DNA of 64,000 bases. It comes from Adiantum capillus-veneris. Its lineage: Eukaryota; Streptophyta; Polypodiopsida; Polypodiales; Pteridaceae. Position numbers and translations under genes: made by a program. The notes under the pieces are model-generated. The model had not been told where the DNA came from and searched no databases. It saw only the letters and a program-made list of their open reading frames with translations. The DNA is taken from NCBI GenBank assembly GCA_014529385.2, contig CM043969.1, positions 76,120,676 through 76,184,675 of the forward strand, in the 5' to 3' direction. Position 1 is the stretch's first letter, and each line of letters starts with the position of its first letter. Shown one piece after another: positions 9,097 through 19,876 of this stretch.

Positions 9097-11229
9097 TGTC
9101 ACGAGGACGTGGCAAGTGTTAACTATGTCACGAGGACGTGGCAATTGCTAACCTTAGTTGTTGGTTTCTTTCCAATGATTTTTGTTTAATTTTTGAGACC
9201 CTCTTTTTGAAGTTGCAAATGGCAGGACATTGTATGGCCTGTCACAAGACGGGCACCACGTGCCAATAGAAAAGAACAGACTGAACAGACTTTTAGCGTT
9301 TCAATAACAACTGAACTGAGAGAGAGAGACAACATGCGACACGGAGTGGCGGAATTCCACCCCAGAGAGTATTGGCGCCAAACCTTGGCGCCCCTTTCGG
9401 TGCTTCTTTATATTGCATCAACACAGTATAAGCCGGTACTCCAGACTCTGCACCTTCTCCAGGAAGCATGCCAAAGAATGAGCCCTTAGCACATATTTAA
9501 AAGTCCTAGGCTCCAAAAGCAGTTTACAGTGAAAATCCTTCAAACTCAAAAGCATTTGGTCCAAAAGCAATGCCAAAAGATTGCCAACGTGAATCACGGA
9601 ATTATCGTAAAGCTGCCACGTCAACAATCAACGCAAAACACGGAAATTCGTATAGCCTCCATGTCAACAATATCAGTGTAATTTTTGAAAATCTGCCATG
9701 TCATCAGTTTGCGTGTGGGCCCTGCTTTATCTTAATCCTTTATGTCACTTGGGGCCCCATCGGACGGGGTCCCCATAAGTTGGTAGGACCTTCTTCTTGT
9801 GTTACTTGTTCTTCTTAGGGTTTAGGCCCCTCGGCCGGCATCTGCAAGTTGGCTCCCTTCTTCAGGGCTTTGAATCGTTAGCAGTTTGTTGCATGGCCAA
9901 TGTGAACAGTAGTTTCATCCGCAGACGGGAAGTTGGTCGGCACTGGAACTCGTATAGTAAAAGGATGTCTAGGCTCAGTTCAAGATCATGTAGGTCACCC
10001 CATCGCACTTAACAAGTTGGTGGATACTAGGAAGAGAACTCAATAAAGGCATAGTGCCAAGGTGGGGTCACAAAAAAAGGTACCTGACAGCTGGTCTACA
10101 TTGCATTTTTGGATGAGTCCTAGGTGGGATAGATGGTCAGATTATGAGTGGGAGTCCAACGGAAGCATCCCCTAAAATTTAGGGAACTGCTATTTTGGAC
10201 CATGAAATTTGTTCGCGTCATTACCTTCGGAATGAGAAGGGGAACATTTCAGAACTCTACTGCAAAGTCAATTGGGCAACCAATCGGGAGATTTTTAAGC
10301 GGGAAGCCCAAAGTGGGAAATTGCCTTTAAGTGTGCCAAGGGGCACCTTCTGGTGAACTTTCCTCATGTAGAAGAGCTACCGCTTGATTCTTAGCTAGGA
10401 GACTCTTCATTTGCAAGCTGTCACAAGTTAAGAGCTATTGACTGCAACCTTTCCCTCTCATGTACAGTGTAGTGCAAGAAGTCATGTCTTGCACACCTTA
10501 CACTGCTCTCTCTCTCTCCCCCCTACGTGCAGTAATGTGATGCCCCACAAGAGGGCTCTTCATTTGACTCATGTACAACTGTGTGATTATATGCGTTTTT
10601 GTTGAGGCAAGAGCCTCTCTGAGCAGGAACAGGAGCAGCTAACTGCTGCTCCAAAAGCAAGCACCGGTGAGGGTGATAACCTCACCGTAGAGGTGCGTTT
10701 TCAGCGCTGGTTATGCGCTGAATTTGGACTGTTTTTCAACCATACGGATGCCTGAACCACTGGGAAGAGTGCCCCATTGTTAGAGGACAGTTCAAGGATT
10801 GTTTAGGGCTGAAAACAGGGCAAAAACCAGTAAATACAGCATGCTGATTTTACTGTTTTTGGGCAGAAAACAGAGGGTTTATGTCAGTGGAAGTGAGTTC
10901 CAGCAGGGGAATTGGTTTCGGGCAAGTTTTGGGGCTTTTATGCTGCCGAAATTTTGCCAGAATAGGTGGTATCTAGTTGGATACAGGTAAAGAATTCCTA
11001 GGACTCTTCCTCTTAAAGAATAAAGAGATACTTAAAGGGGCGCCAATTTTGGGGCCAACAAGTTGTCGGCGTCTGCTCGGAGCATTCTAGCTTCCAAGCT
11101 GTGTGTGCTTTAAGTGTTAATTCCCGTCGCAGGTTACCTTTGCAAAGTTCTCTGTGTGTGTGTGTGAGTCTAAAGTAAATTAAAGAATTTGGGTGAAAGC
11201 CATAGCCTATGTCCCACGGGCCGGTTTCA
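9097..11229 (+). repeat. 3' LTR of B3, interrupted by a solo D LTR
   Basis: Starts TGTCACGAGGACGTGG and ends GGGCCGGTTTCA, matching the B LTRs at 28752-30321 and 35200-36744. Excluding the inserted D LTR (9240-9893) and its duplication, it is about 1.47 kb. The start repeats itself 27 bp downstream (ATGTCACGAGGACGTGGCAA). It has the GAGGC-AAGA-GCCTC hairpin at 10604-10617 and the AATAAA-containing module at 11016-11060. It ends against the 5' part of a D LTR. Confidence 0.85.
9240..9893 (-). mobile_element. Solo LTR of family D inside the B3 LTR
   Basis: 654 bp with TG..CA ends, flanked by TGGCC at 9235-9239 and 9894-9898. The uninterrupted B LTR sequence (GCATGGCCAATGTGAAC) is restored when it is removed. 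It matches the D1 LTRs at 16938-17613 and 19215-19876 in reverse. Solo LTRs arise when the two LTRs of one element recombine. Confidence 0.9.
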
Positions 11230-11439
11230 GCATCTGTACAGTTGCACGTCGGCATGTCAGTGTAAAATGCGGGATTCCGTACAGCTCTGCCACGTCATCA
11301 GTCTTTACGCAATTCTGTGTGGGTGTATGTGTATTGGTGAAACTTCTTCTAATGCTTCTGCTAGGGTTTAGGCCCTTGGCGGAGATCTGCAAGTTGGCTC
11401 CGTTCTTGAATAGTTTGACACGTTAGCAGTTTTGTGACA

Positions 11440-12227
11440 TCCCCCCTTCGTGAAAGAAAGTAATCGTCCGCGATTACAATATACCTGCAAAACAACTCAA
11501 GTTAACTCAAAAATTTCCGAGGGACATTTGGAGCGACAATCCGAGGGACTATTAGTTTTCTCATTCCAAATCGGAGCTCTTGATTTTCAGGGTCGTTGGT
11601 TTCCCAAAAGAATCTCAACTAATAAGAAGTCTCATTCCAGATTGGAGCTCTTGATATCCTGGGTCGTTGGCTTCTCAGAAGTATCTCATCCAATAAGGAG
11701 TCTCAATCCAATTTGGAACTCTTGATATCGTGGGTCGTCGGTTTCTTAGAATTATCTCATCCAATAAGGAATATTCAGTGGTTGGCACATCAGAATGCAA
11801 CACAAATGCTCACATATGCATGTTACAAGACATAGAAACATAAAGTCGCCGATGAACACTCCCCCCGCAAATAATGATCCATATCCAGGCCATGAGCTGT
11901 TCAACGACTCCCTCATCACTCCTCCCACATAACCTAAAAAAGTCCGGACGGGGAGATATAGAGGCCTTTTACAACCAAACGCCCCCCCAAGACCGCAGCC
12001 TGCGTCGTTTGGAGCTGCTGAGAGTAACCACTACTCAAACTTCTTAATACTCCCCCTGTAAATAACCACAAGGGTCCGGGCCATGAATAAAAACAACACT
12101 TTTCAAACATTCAATACTCCCCCCTATAAATAACCACGGGGCCATGAGTATGAACAAGCATTCTCAAACATCATTTCTCAGTGCTCTAGCGGGGAGTAAA
12201 ATCACCAATCATTGAAATCAGTATTAA
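11440..12227 (-). other. D2 internal non-coding region with repeated CCCGG stem-loops
   Basis: No coding frame. In the minus direction it contains units of the form CTC..G-CCCGGACC..-GGTTAT-..GGGAGTG/GAGTATT at about 12150-12040 and 11960-11860. These correspond to the array at 18465-18835 in D1. Another stretch, 11470-11760, has four copies of a unit with GGAGCTCTTGAT.TC..GGGTCGTTGG..TCT (+ strand; about 11572-11745), giving a ~65-bp imperfect tandem repeat. Confidence 0.6.
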
Positions 12228-13814
12228 AACTAGAGTCAAACAATTCAAATCGGCAGCAAGACATGTTTAACCGGCCCGTAGGGCGGTAGACTTTGGCTCT
12301 CACCCAAAACTTCACTCTAGACTTTAGGACATAGAGAAACTTGGAAATAAAATCTGTGACGGGAATTAACATTTCAACATACACAACTTGGAAACTAGAG
12401 TGCTACTAAGCAGACGCTGACAACCTGTAGGCCCCAAAAACTGGCGCCCCTTTCTGTATTTTTTAATTCCTTTAGAGGGTAAAGTTACAAAACTAGAGTC
12501 CTGGGGATCTTCACATGTATCTGACTAGATCACATCTGTTCTGGCAAAATTTCGACAACATAATGGCCCCAAAACTTGCCCTAAACAAATCCCCCTGCTG
12601 GAAGTTACTTCCAAGGACTTAAACCCTCTGTTTGCAGCCCAAAAAACAGCAATTACAGCTCGCTGTATTTACTGGTTTTTACCCTGTTTTCAGCCCTAAA
12701 CAGTCCCGGAACTGTCCTCTTATCAGTGGGGCAATGTTCCCAATGCTTCTGGCCTCCGTACGGCTGCAAAACAGTCCAAAAAACAGCGCATAATCAGTGT
12801 TGAAAATGCACCTGTAAGGTGAGGTTATCACCCTCATTGGTGCCTGCTTTTGGAGTAGCAGTTAGTGACTCCTGTTCCTGCTCAAAGAGGCTCTTGCCTC
12901 GGCATAGAAGCATAAGACCATACAATTGTACATAGGTCAAATGAAGAGCCCTCTTGTGGGGCATCAGTTACTGCTTGTAGGGGGGAGAGAGAGCAGTGTA
13001 GAGTGTGCAAGACATCACTTCATGCACTACACTGTACATGAGAGGGAAAGCTTGCACACAATAGCTCAACACCTGTGACAGGTTCTCAATGAAGCATCCC
13101 CCCAGCATAAATCGAGCGTCCCCTCTTCTGCGCTTGACCTGTAATGCATATGTGAACAAATAGATTCAAAAGGGGAAGAGTTCCATGGCTACCATGCAAA
13201 CACAGCAAAACAGCCCTGTAAACACGCATCTGATGCCTTCAAATGCTGAAAATGAGCTCCTTGGTCCTAGGTAAAGACATGGGAAGCTCAAAAATGCAGA
13301 GAAATGGTTGAAAATCAAAGTTATCTTCTCCAAAACTGCCCCAAAAATTCAGTTACGAATTCTGTTCTCCCAAACTTGGTAAATTGGCTAAAAAGTGCCA
13401 CTTGGCACTCATACATTCAATTTTCCCGCATCAGGCTTCCCGCTTAAAAATCTCTGAACTGGTTGCTCAATTGACTTTGCACGTCCAAAAATGCAATGTA
13501 GCCCAGTTCTTGGGTGATTTTCTCTGGGTGACTCCACCTCGGCACTATGTCTCGATTGAGTTAATTTACTAGTATCCACCAACTTATTAAGTGCGGAAGG
13601 GGATCTAGATGACTTTGAACTGAGCCTAGACACCCTTTTACTACTGGAATTCCAGTGCCGATCAACTTTCCATCTACGGGTGAAATTATTGTTTTACACT
13701 GGCCATACAATGTCCGACCATTTGCAACTTCAAAAAGAGGGTCCCAAAAATTAAACAAAAATCATCGGAAAGAAACCAATAACTCAAGTTACCAATTGCC
13801 ACGTCCTCGTGACA
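12228..13814 (-). repeat. Family-B LTR with short leader, inserted in D2 (B2)
   Basis: The LTR is 12264-13814 (1551 bp), beginning TGTCACGAGGACGTGG on the minus strand and ending ACGGGCCGGTTAAACA. Some 36 bp of leader with a degraded primer site remain at 12228-12263, so this is not a clean solo LTR. It holds the shared module (12433-12470) and the GAGGC hairpin (12887-12900). I see no convincing target duplication. Confidence 0.8.
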
Positions 13815-13989
13815 ATATGTTTTAAAACAGATACTATCCCTTTTAAACAAATTCGAAACAAGATCACCAAACAAGTTCCCAAAAAGAACTCAAACTTAAA
13901 AAGCAATCTCGACATTAGTCGAACTCGAAAAGACGATTGGCTTGCCATCCTGAAACCTGCACCAAGATTAGGGTTCGATTTCTTCCATA

Positions 13990-14600
13990 AGGTTGTAGCC
14001 AACTACAGCATGGTCCATAAGCTCTTGAATAGTCGAAACAAGCCTTGACAGACAGTGTTCCTGTGGCGGTGATGGTAGCCCCAAGATATACCAATCACAT
14101 TGGACCCCCAAGGTTATCAACTCGAGAAGAAACACCTATTGCAAGATGTCAAGAAATTTCAAGTTATAAACTGCTAGGGTTTTCGTGGCAAGCATTTCAG
14201 GATACTCCACTTTGCCAGAAGCTGTACTCCGAAGGAAGATGTCAGAAGGCCTGTAAGTTTGGGCAAAAATTTTCTTGAAAGCTTGCCAAGACCTTGGAGT
14301 GTGCGGCTTGGTAGCTGTAGACATCCACCACTGCATGGCATTGTCTCTGAGAAAAACAGTGGCTTGAAAAAAAATTTCTTGTCCTTCCCTTCAAGTGATC
14401 TTTATGGCTTATGCCTTGTAAGACAGAGCGATAAAGATGGGAGCGCGCCCGATGCGCGATGAAGTAAGGGTGGGAGTGGCTTATAAGTCCGGGTTTGGGA
14501 CACGAAGATACTTCAAATAGAATTCTAGTAGACTTTGGAAATGCTGGTTTGCTGTGTCTGCTCTTTGGTGGGACCGGTATGCTTTCAGAAAAGCACACGC
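13990..14600 (-). pseudogene. gag remnant of D2
   Basis: The minus strand reads FLRDNAMQWW, then a PRSWQAFKKIFAQTY block, then YPEMLATKTLAVYNLKFLDI: the core of a retrotransposon gag (Retrotrans_gag type). The matching D1 copy is at 17850-18220. Upstream residues (FIAHRARSHLYRS) lie in another frame, so frameshifts break it. No zinc knuckle is seen. Confidence 0.75.
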
Positions 14601-14618
14601 CTGAAACTCCGATACCAC

Positions 14619-15368
14619 TGTCACGGGGAGGGCACCACATGCCAATAGAAAAGAACAGACTGAATAGACTTTTAGCACTTCAATAACAATTGAACTGAAA
14701 GAGATGCACGACACATGAGACGGGGTGTGGCGGAATTCCACCCAAGAGAGCATTGGCCCCAAGCTTTGGCATCCCTTTTGGTATTTCTTTATATTGCTTG
14801 AACTCAGTACAACGCCGGTACTCCAGACTCTTCAGCTTCGTACTGAAGCGTGCAAGAGAATGAGCCCTCTGCACACATACAAAGGCCCTTGGTCCATGAA
14901 AAGGAGTTACATGAAAAGCTTCGAACTCAAAAGCATCTGGTCCAAAAAGCTACTAGCGCAAAACAGGGAATTCCGTACACTGTCACCTCAACACATGGGT
15001 GGAGCATTAGAGAGAAATCACTCTCTACTCCTTATTTTCCTTATAACCAAAGAATAGAAGTGGGCGGCGGGCCTCGGCCATAACCGGCCACAAGCCACTG
15101 GCCTATAACCCAACAAGCAGTTGGGCTGTTTCAATTCGCTTAGGGTCAGCGCAAAATGCGGAAATCCGTACACTACCACGTCAGCATCCGTCAACACGAA
15201 ACCTGGGTGTCCGTACAACTGTCGCGTCAACATGTCAGCGTAAAATGCGGGATTCCGTACAGCTATGCCACGTCATGAGTCTACGCAATTCTGTGTTTTA
15301 GGCCCTTTGCTGAGATCTGCAAGTTGGCTCAGTTCTTCAGCCGCTTGACATGTCAGTAGTTTGTGACA
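14619..15368 (-). repeat. 5' LTR of D2
   Basis: 750 bp, on the minus strand beginning TGTCACAAACTACTGACATG and ending GTGACAG before the primer site. Contains the shared module at 14752-14793 and several CCACGTCA/TGACGTGG boxes. Confidence 0.85.
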
Positions 15369-15394
15369 CAAGCTGTCAACTCAGCCCGCCCCGT

Positions 15395-15580
15395 GAACAG
15401 TAGCATGACTACCTCCAATCCTGTGTGAGGGGGTCCTTCAGCATGTTGAAGTCTCCCCCAACACACCACTGCTCGGCATGCGGCAAAGACTCTACAATAT
15501 GTGACCAAAGTTCACCTCGTGCACTTGCCACATTGGGCGCATAGATGTGCAGGACACAACACATGCACTAGAAAGATATT
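15395..15580 (-). pseudogene. LINE endonuclease fragment
   Basis: The minus strand gives HIYAPNVASARGELWSHIVE, then EQWCVGGDFNMLKDPLTQDW. YAPN and GGDFN are signature motifs of the APE-type endonuclease of L1-like LINEs. About 55 codons remain, between the D2 LTR and a gypsy fragment. It is a different LINE lineage from the one at 49134-51290 (which has IGDFNA). No rest of the element is seen nearby. Confidence 0.75.
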
Positions 15581-15659
15581 TCTATTGGCTAACACTATAG
15601 GTTGACATCGACAAATATGTTAAGAGAGTGTATACCATTCCAGAAGGCTAAGTATGATT

Positions 15660-16932
15660 GCCATGAAACCCTTCGCTTACTTCAACCCCTACCGGTACCC
15701 TAAGTACCCTAGGAACGTATTGCCATGGATTTTCCATGAACTCCGAATGGATGTGATGCAATATGAACTTTTAAAGACAGATTCAGTAAGCAAGCTGATT
15801 TTCATTTCAATAAGAAAAACCATCAAAGATGATTAGATGGCAAAGATCTTTGTGGCACAGAGTTTTAAACATCATGGAATGCCCAAAACAATTATAAGTG
15901 GTCGCGATCCACGAATGACTAGTAATTTTTGGAAAGCACTTTTTACGAATCTAGGAACTAAGCTGAAATTTTTCTCAGCTTATCATCCTTAGACCGATGA
16001 ACAAAGTGAAACCGCTAACTGTACAATCTTAGACATCTTAAAGTGCTATGTTCTAGATTACCAACAAGAATGGGAAAAATATTTACCTCCAGCAGAATTT
16101 GCCTATAAAAACACTGTACATTCCTCTACGGACAAGGCTCCTTTTGAGGTTATTTTGGCAAACCACATCTTTCCCTAATCCTTCTCATCAAGGATAAGAT
16201 ATTTGCAGTTGATGAATTTGTCCAAGATCTAGATACCGCTTACACTCTGGTAAAATGGGCCATCATTAGATCTCATGAGAAGCATAAGAGGCACCATATA
16301 AACATTGTCGCGAACTCAAACTAGCTGAAGGGCAATTTGTTCTTCTAAAGTTTGGCAAAGCTAGACTTAAGAAACAGACCAATCAGAAAAGGAAAGTTGT
16401 AAAACTTTTCAACAGATATTACGGTGTGATCAAATTAATGAAGTCACATATCGATTGGATCTTCCATAGACTTGGAAAATCCATAATGTTTTTCACATGA
16501 GTCTTCTACGACCTTTTTCTGGTGAATCTCCTGCAGAACCAGTTATTAAAGACCCCCCTAAAGTAGACGAAAGTGAGGAGATACTTCTTAAGAACAGATT
16601 ATACACCTTTAAGAGCGACAACTAAAGTCTGGAATCACTCCTCTTAAGTATTTAGTGAAGTTCAAGAATTTCTCCCCCCTAGATGCTCGGTGGATGACAA
16701 AATGAGAACTGAAAGATTATTAAGACATCTTGCTTAATTATCATGAAGCCCTACTGTTGAGGACAATGGTTTAGAAGCCAGAGGGATGTCATATTTTTTA
16801 GCTAAGACTATAAAGGAATAAAAATGGTTTTTGTGAACAAAGAACTAATTTATGAGTTTATTGGTATCAATTAATAATTTAACGGACGGGTAAGTTTTTC
16901 GATGCAACGTGTCATCTTGGAAATTTATCGGT
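15660..16932 (+). pseudogene. Ty3/gypsy integrase to chromodomain relic
   Basis: A heavily decayed + strand fragment. Recoverable pieces in shifting frames: LLKTDSVSKLIFISIRKTIK (about 15770-15830), HHGMPKTIISGRDPRMTSNFW, KFFSAYHP.TDEQSETANC, WEKYLPPAEFAYKNTVHSST, KAPFEV. A tail follows (RYYGVIK, WKIHNVFHMSLLRPFSGE, about 16410-16525) and a broken chromodomain (LVKFKNFSPLDARW). Many stops. It is the host sequence into which D1 inserted at 16937. Confidence 0.8.
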
Positions 16933-16937
16933 ATCTA

Positions 16938-17613
16938 TGTCACAAATTGCTGACGCGTCAAAGCCTAAAGAATGGAGCCAACTTGTAGATGACGGCCGAG
17001 GGGCCTAAACCCTAAGAAGAACAAGTAACAGAAGAAGAAGTCCTATCAACTTATGGGGACCCCTTCCGATGGGGCCCCAAGTGACATAAAGAATTAAAAT
17101 AAAGTAGGACTCACACACACACACACACACAAGAATTTGAGAAGCTGGCTGATGACATGGCAGATTTTCGAAATCACGCTAGCTGATTACGTGGCATGCT
17201 GTACGGATTTCCGCGTTTTGCATCGACTGATGGCGTGGTAGCTGTACGGAATTCAGGATTTTAAGTTGGCAGCTTTTGAGCATTGGTTTTGGACCAGATG
17301 CTTTTGAGTTTGAAGGCTTTTTACTGTAAACTGCTTTTGGGGCCTAGGGCCTTTAAATATGAGGTTAGGGCTCATTCTCTGGCATGCTTCTTGGAGAAGG
17401 TGTAGAGTCTGAAGTACCGGCTTGTACTGTATTGATGCAATATAAAGAAATACCGAAAGGGGCGCCAAGGTTTGGGGCCAATACTCTCTGGGGTGGAATT
17501 CTGCCACTCCGTGTCGCGTGTCGTCTCTCTATTTCAGTCCAGTCGTTATTGAAGAGCTAAAAGTCTCTTCAATCTGTTCTTTTCTACTGGCACGTGGTGC
17601 CTGTCTTGTGACA
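16938..17613 (+). repeat. 5' LTR of D1
   Basis: Begins TGTCACAAATTGCTGACG and ends CTTGTGACA. U3 has a short (CA)n (17110-17130) and boxes resembling TGACGTGGCA. TATAAAG and the module GAAATACCGAAAGGGGCGCC lie at 17440-17480. Confidence 0.9.
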
Positions 17614-17699
17614 GTGGTATTAGAGCATCAAGCGTGTGCTTTTCTAAAAGCATACCAGTCAGTCCTACCAGAGAGCAGACAGAGCAAGATCGCACTTCC

Positions 17700-18225
17700 A
17701 GAGCTTATTGGTAACTTTAGCTTCGTGCTTAGACCCCGGACTTATTAGGCACTCCCACCCTTACTTCATCGCGCATCGGACGCGCTCCCGTCTTCACCGC
17801 TCATGTCTTACAGAGCATAAGCCATTAAGACCACTTGCAAGAGAAGGATCCAAGATTTGTTTCGAGCTGTTGTTTTTCTCAGAGACAGTACCATGCAGAT
17901 GTCTAAAGCTACCAAGCCTCATGCTTCCAAGGACTTGTCAAGCTTTCAAGAAATTTTTTTTGCCCGAAGTTATATGGTTTCTGACATCTTCCTTCGAAGT
18001 GCAACTTCTGGCAGAGTGGGGTATCCTGAAATGCTTGCCATGGAAACCCTAGCAGATTATAACTTGAAATTTCTTGACATCTCTCAATAGATGTCTCTTC
18101 ACGAGCAGATGACCTTGGATGTCCAGTGTGATTGCTATCTTGGGACTACCATCGCTTCAAAGAAACAGTCTGTCCAAGAGGTGATGGACCATGCTGTGCT
18201 CAGCTACGACCTTATGGAATGAACC
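17700..18225 (+). pseudogene. gag remnant of D1
   Basis: Pieces in different frames: FIAHRTRSRLHRS (about 17770), then VVFLRDSTMQ and LSSFQEIFFARSYMVSDIF, YPEMLAMETLADYNLKFLD (17870-18080), then a stop and MSLHEQMTLDVQCDCYLG. It aligns along its length with the D2 gag, where the better preserved FLRDNAMQWW is readable. Not translatable as one protein. Confidence 0.75.
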
Positions 18226-18464
18226 TAACCCTAAGGTGCAGGTTCCAGGATGGAAAACCAATCGATTTTTCGAGCTCGGCTAATGTCGAGATTGCTTTTT
18301 AAGTTTGAGTTCTGTTTGATCTTGTTTGGTGATCTTGTTAGGAATCTGTTGGAAATGGATGGTATCTGTCTTGAACCTGTCTTGGTGCCCATTTGAAATG
18401 TTTGACTTTGGTTTTAATACTGGTCATTGATTGGTGATTTTACTCCCGGGTGGAGAAGTGAGAA

Positions 18465-18835
18465 ATGATGTTTGAGAATACTCATGGCCCGGACCCTTGT
18501 GGTTATTTGCGGGGGGAGTATTGAATGATTGAAAAGTGTTGTTTTTACTCATGGCCCGGACCCTTGTGGTTATTTTACGGGGGGAGTATTGTTGTTGTGA
18601 CTCCCGACCCGGACCTGGATGGTTATGTGCGAGGAATATTAAGAAGTCTGAGCAGTGGTTACTCTCAGCACCTCCAAGCGACGTAGGCTGTGGTCTGGGG
18701 GGCATTTAGTTGTAAAAGGCCTCTATATCTCCCGGCCCGGAACTTTTTAGGTTATGCGGGAGGAGTGACGAGGGAGTCGTTGAATATCTCCCAGCCCGGA
18801 CCTTGTTAGGTTATGCGGGAGGAGTGTTGATCGGC
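18465..18835 (+). repeat. Array of five imperfect ~60-bp stem-loop repeats in D1
   Basis: Each unit contains CCCGGACC or a close variant, then GGTTAT, then a G-rich arm, enclosed by complementary arms. Examples: AATACTC..GAGTATT (about 18477-18523) and TCTCCCG..CGGGAGGA (about 18725-18768). Arm sequences differ between units but stay complementary, while the inner CCCGGA..GGTTAT is kept. D2 carries the equivalent on the minus strand. Confidence 0.7.
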
Positions 18836-19214
18836 GATTTTATGTTTCTATGTCTTGTAACATGCATATGTGAGCATTTGTGTTGCGTTGTGATGTGCCA
18901 ACTATTGAATATTCCTGATTGGATGAGATTGCCTGGGTATGTAATTTTAGTGCATCAAGATACCCGTGGAAGATCAGTACGGTCTGGGTATGATGGCTGA
19001 TTTTAATACGCCGGAGTATGGAGGGTTTCGATCTGGACGAAAGGAGAAGCCAACTTCTTGATCAAAAGAGCTGAAAGGAGAAGCTAACTCCTTAACAAAC
19101 AGAGCAAACTGATTGTCCCTTGGAATGATCCTCGAAATTTTTTTTGAGCTAACTTGAGTTGTTTTGCAGATATGCTGTAATCGAGGATGATTTCTCTCTT
19201 TCAAGAAGGGGAGA

Positions 19215-19876
19215 TGTCACAAACTGTTGGCATGTCAAAGCCTAAAGAATGGAGCCAACTTGCAGATGTCGGCCGAGGGGCCTAAACCCTAAGAAGAACA
19301 AGTAACAGAAGAAGAAGTCCTTCCAACTTATGGGGACCCTGTCCGATGGGGCCCCAAGTGACATAAAGAATTAAAATAAAGCAGGACTCACACACACACA
19401 CACAAGAAATTGAGAAGCTGGTTGATGACGTGGCAGATTTTCGAAAATCACGCTGGCTGATGACGTGGCATGTTGTACGGATTTTTGCGTTTTGCGATGA
19501 CTGCTGACGTGGAAGCTGTACGGGATTCCGGATTTTACGTTGGCAGCTTTTGAGCATTGCTTTTGGACCAGATGCTTTTGAGTTTGAAGGCTTTTCACTG
19601 TAAATTGCTTTTGGGGCCTATGGCCTTTAAATATGAGGTTAGGGCTCATTCTCTGGCATGCTTCCTAGAGAAGGTGCAATCTGGAGTACCGGCTTGTACG
19701 TGTTGATGCAATATAAAGAAATACCGAAAGGGGCGCCAAGGTTTGGGGCCAATACTCTCTGGGGTGGAATTTCGTCACTCCGTGTCGCGTGTCGTCTCTC
19801 TATTTCAATTTAGTTGTTATTGAAGTGCTAAAAGTCTGTTCAGTCTGTTCTTTTCTATTGGCACCCGTCTTGTGAA
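19215..19876 (+). repeat. 3' LTR of D1
   Basis: Begins TGTCACAAACTGTTGGCATG and ends CTTGTGAA, having lost one base of the usual GTGACA. U3 shows TGACGTGGCAGA, TGACGTGGCATG and TGACGTGGAAGC at about 19427, 19457 and 19504. The module lies at 19712-19750. Confidence 0.9.

Larger units (their letters stand above)
11230..15368 (-). mobile_element. Family-D gag-only LTR element D2, with a B LTR inserted
   Basis: Minus-strand element. 5' LTR 15368-14619; primer site TGGTATCGGAG (about 14617-14607); gag relic 14600-13990; inserted B LTR 13814-12228; stem-loop-rich internal sequence 12227-11860; polypurine tract GAAGGGGGGA (11449-11440). A 3' LTR fragment follows (11439-11230), cut by the B3 LTR end. 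Its interior is collinear with D1 (17614-19214). No protease, RT or integrase is present, so D elements are non-autonomous. Confidence 0.8.
16938..19876 (+). mobile_element. Complete family-D non-autonomous LTR element D1
   Basis: Flanked by ATCTA at 16933-16937 and 19877-19881. LTRs are 16938-17613 (676 bp) and 19215-19876 (662 bp). The primer site TGGTATTAGAGC is at 17615-17626 (initiator tRNA-Met type) and the polypurine tract CAAGAAGGGGAGA at 19202-19214. The 1.6-kb interior carries only a broken gag and a stem-loop array. No protease, RT or integrase is present, so it depends on another gypsy element. Its LTR shares a ~40-bp module with A and B, making those the likely helpers. Confidence 0.9.

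Noticed and set aside
18465-18835. Regularly spaced repeats considered as a CRISPR-like array
   Set aside because: The units are imperfect, lie inside a plant retrotransposon between its primer site and polypurine tract, and no cas-like gene is present.
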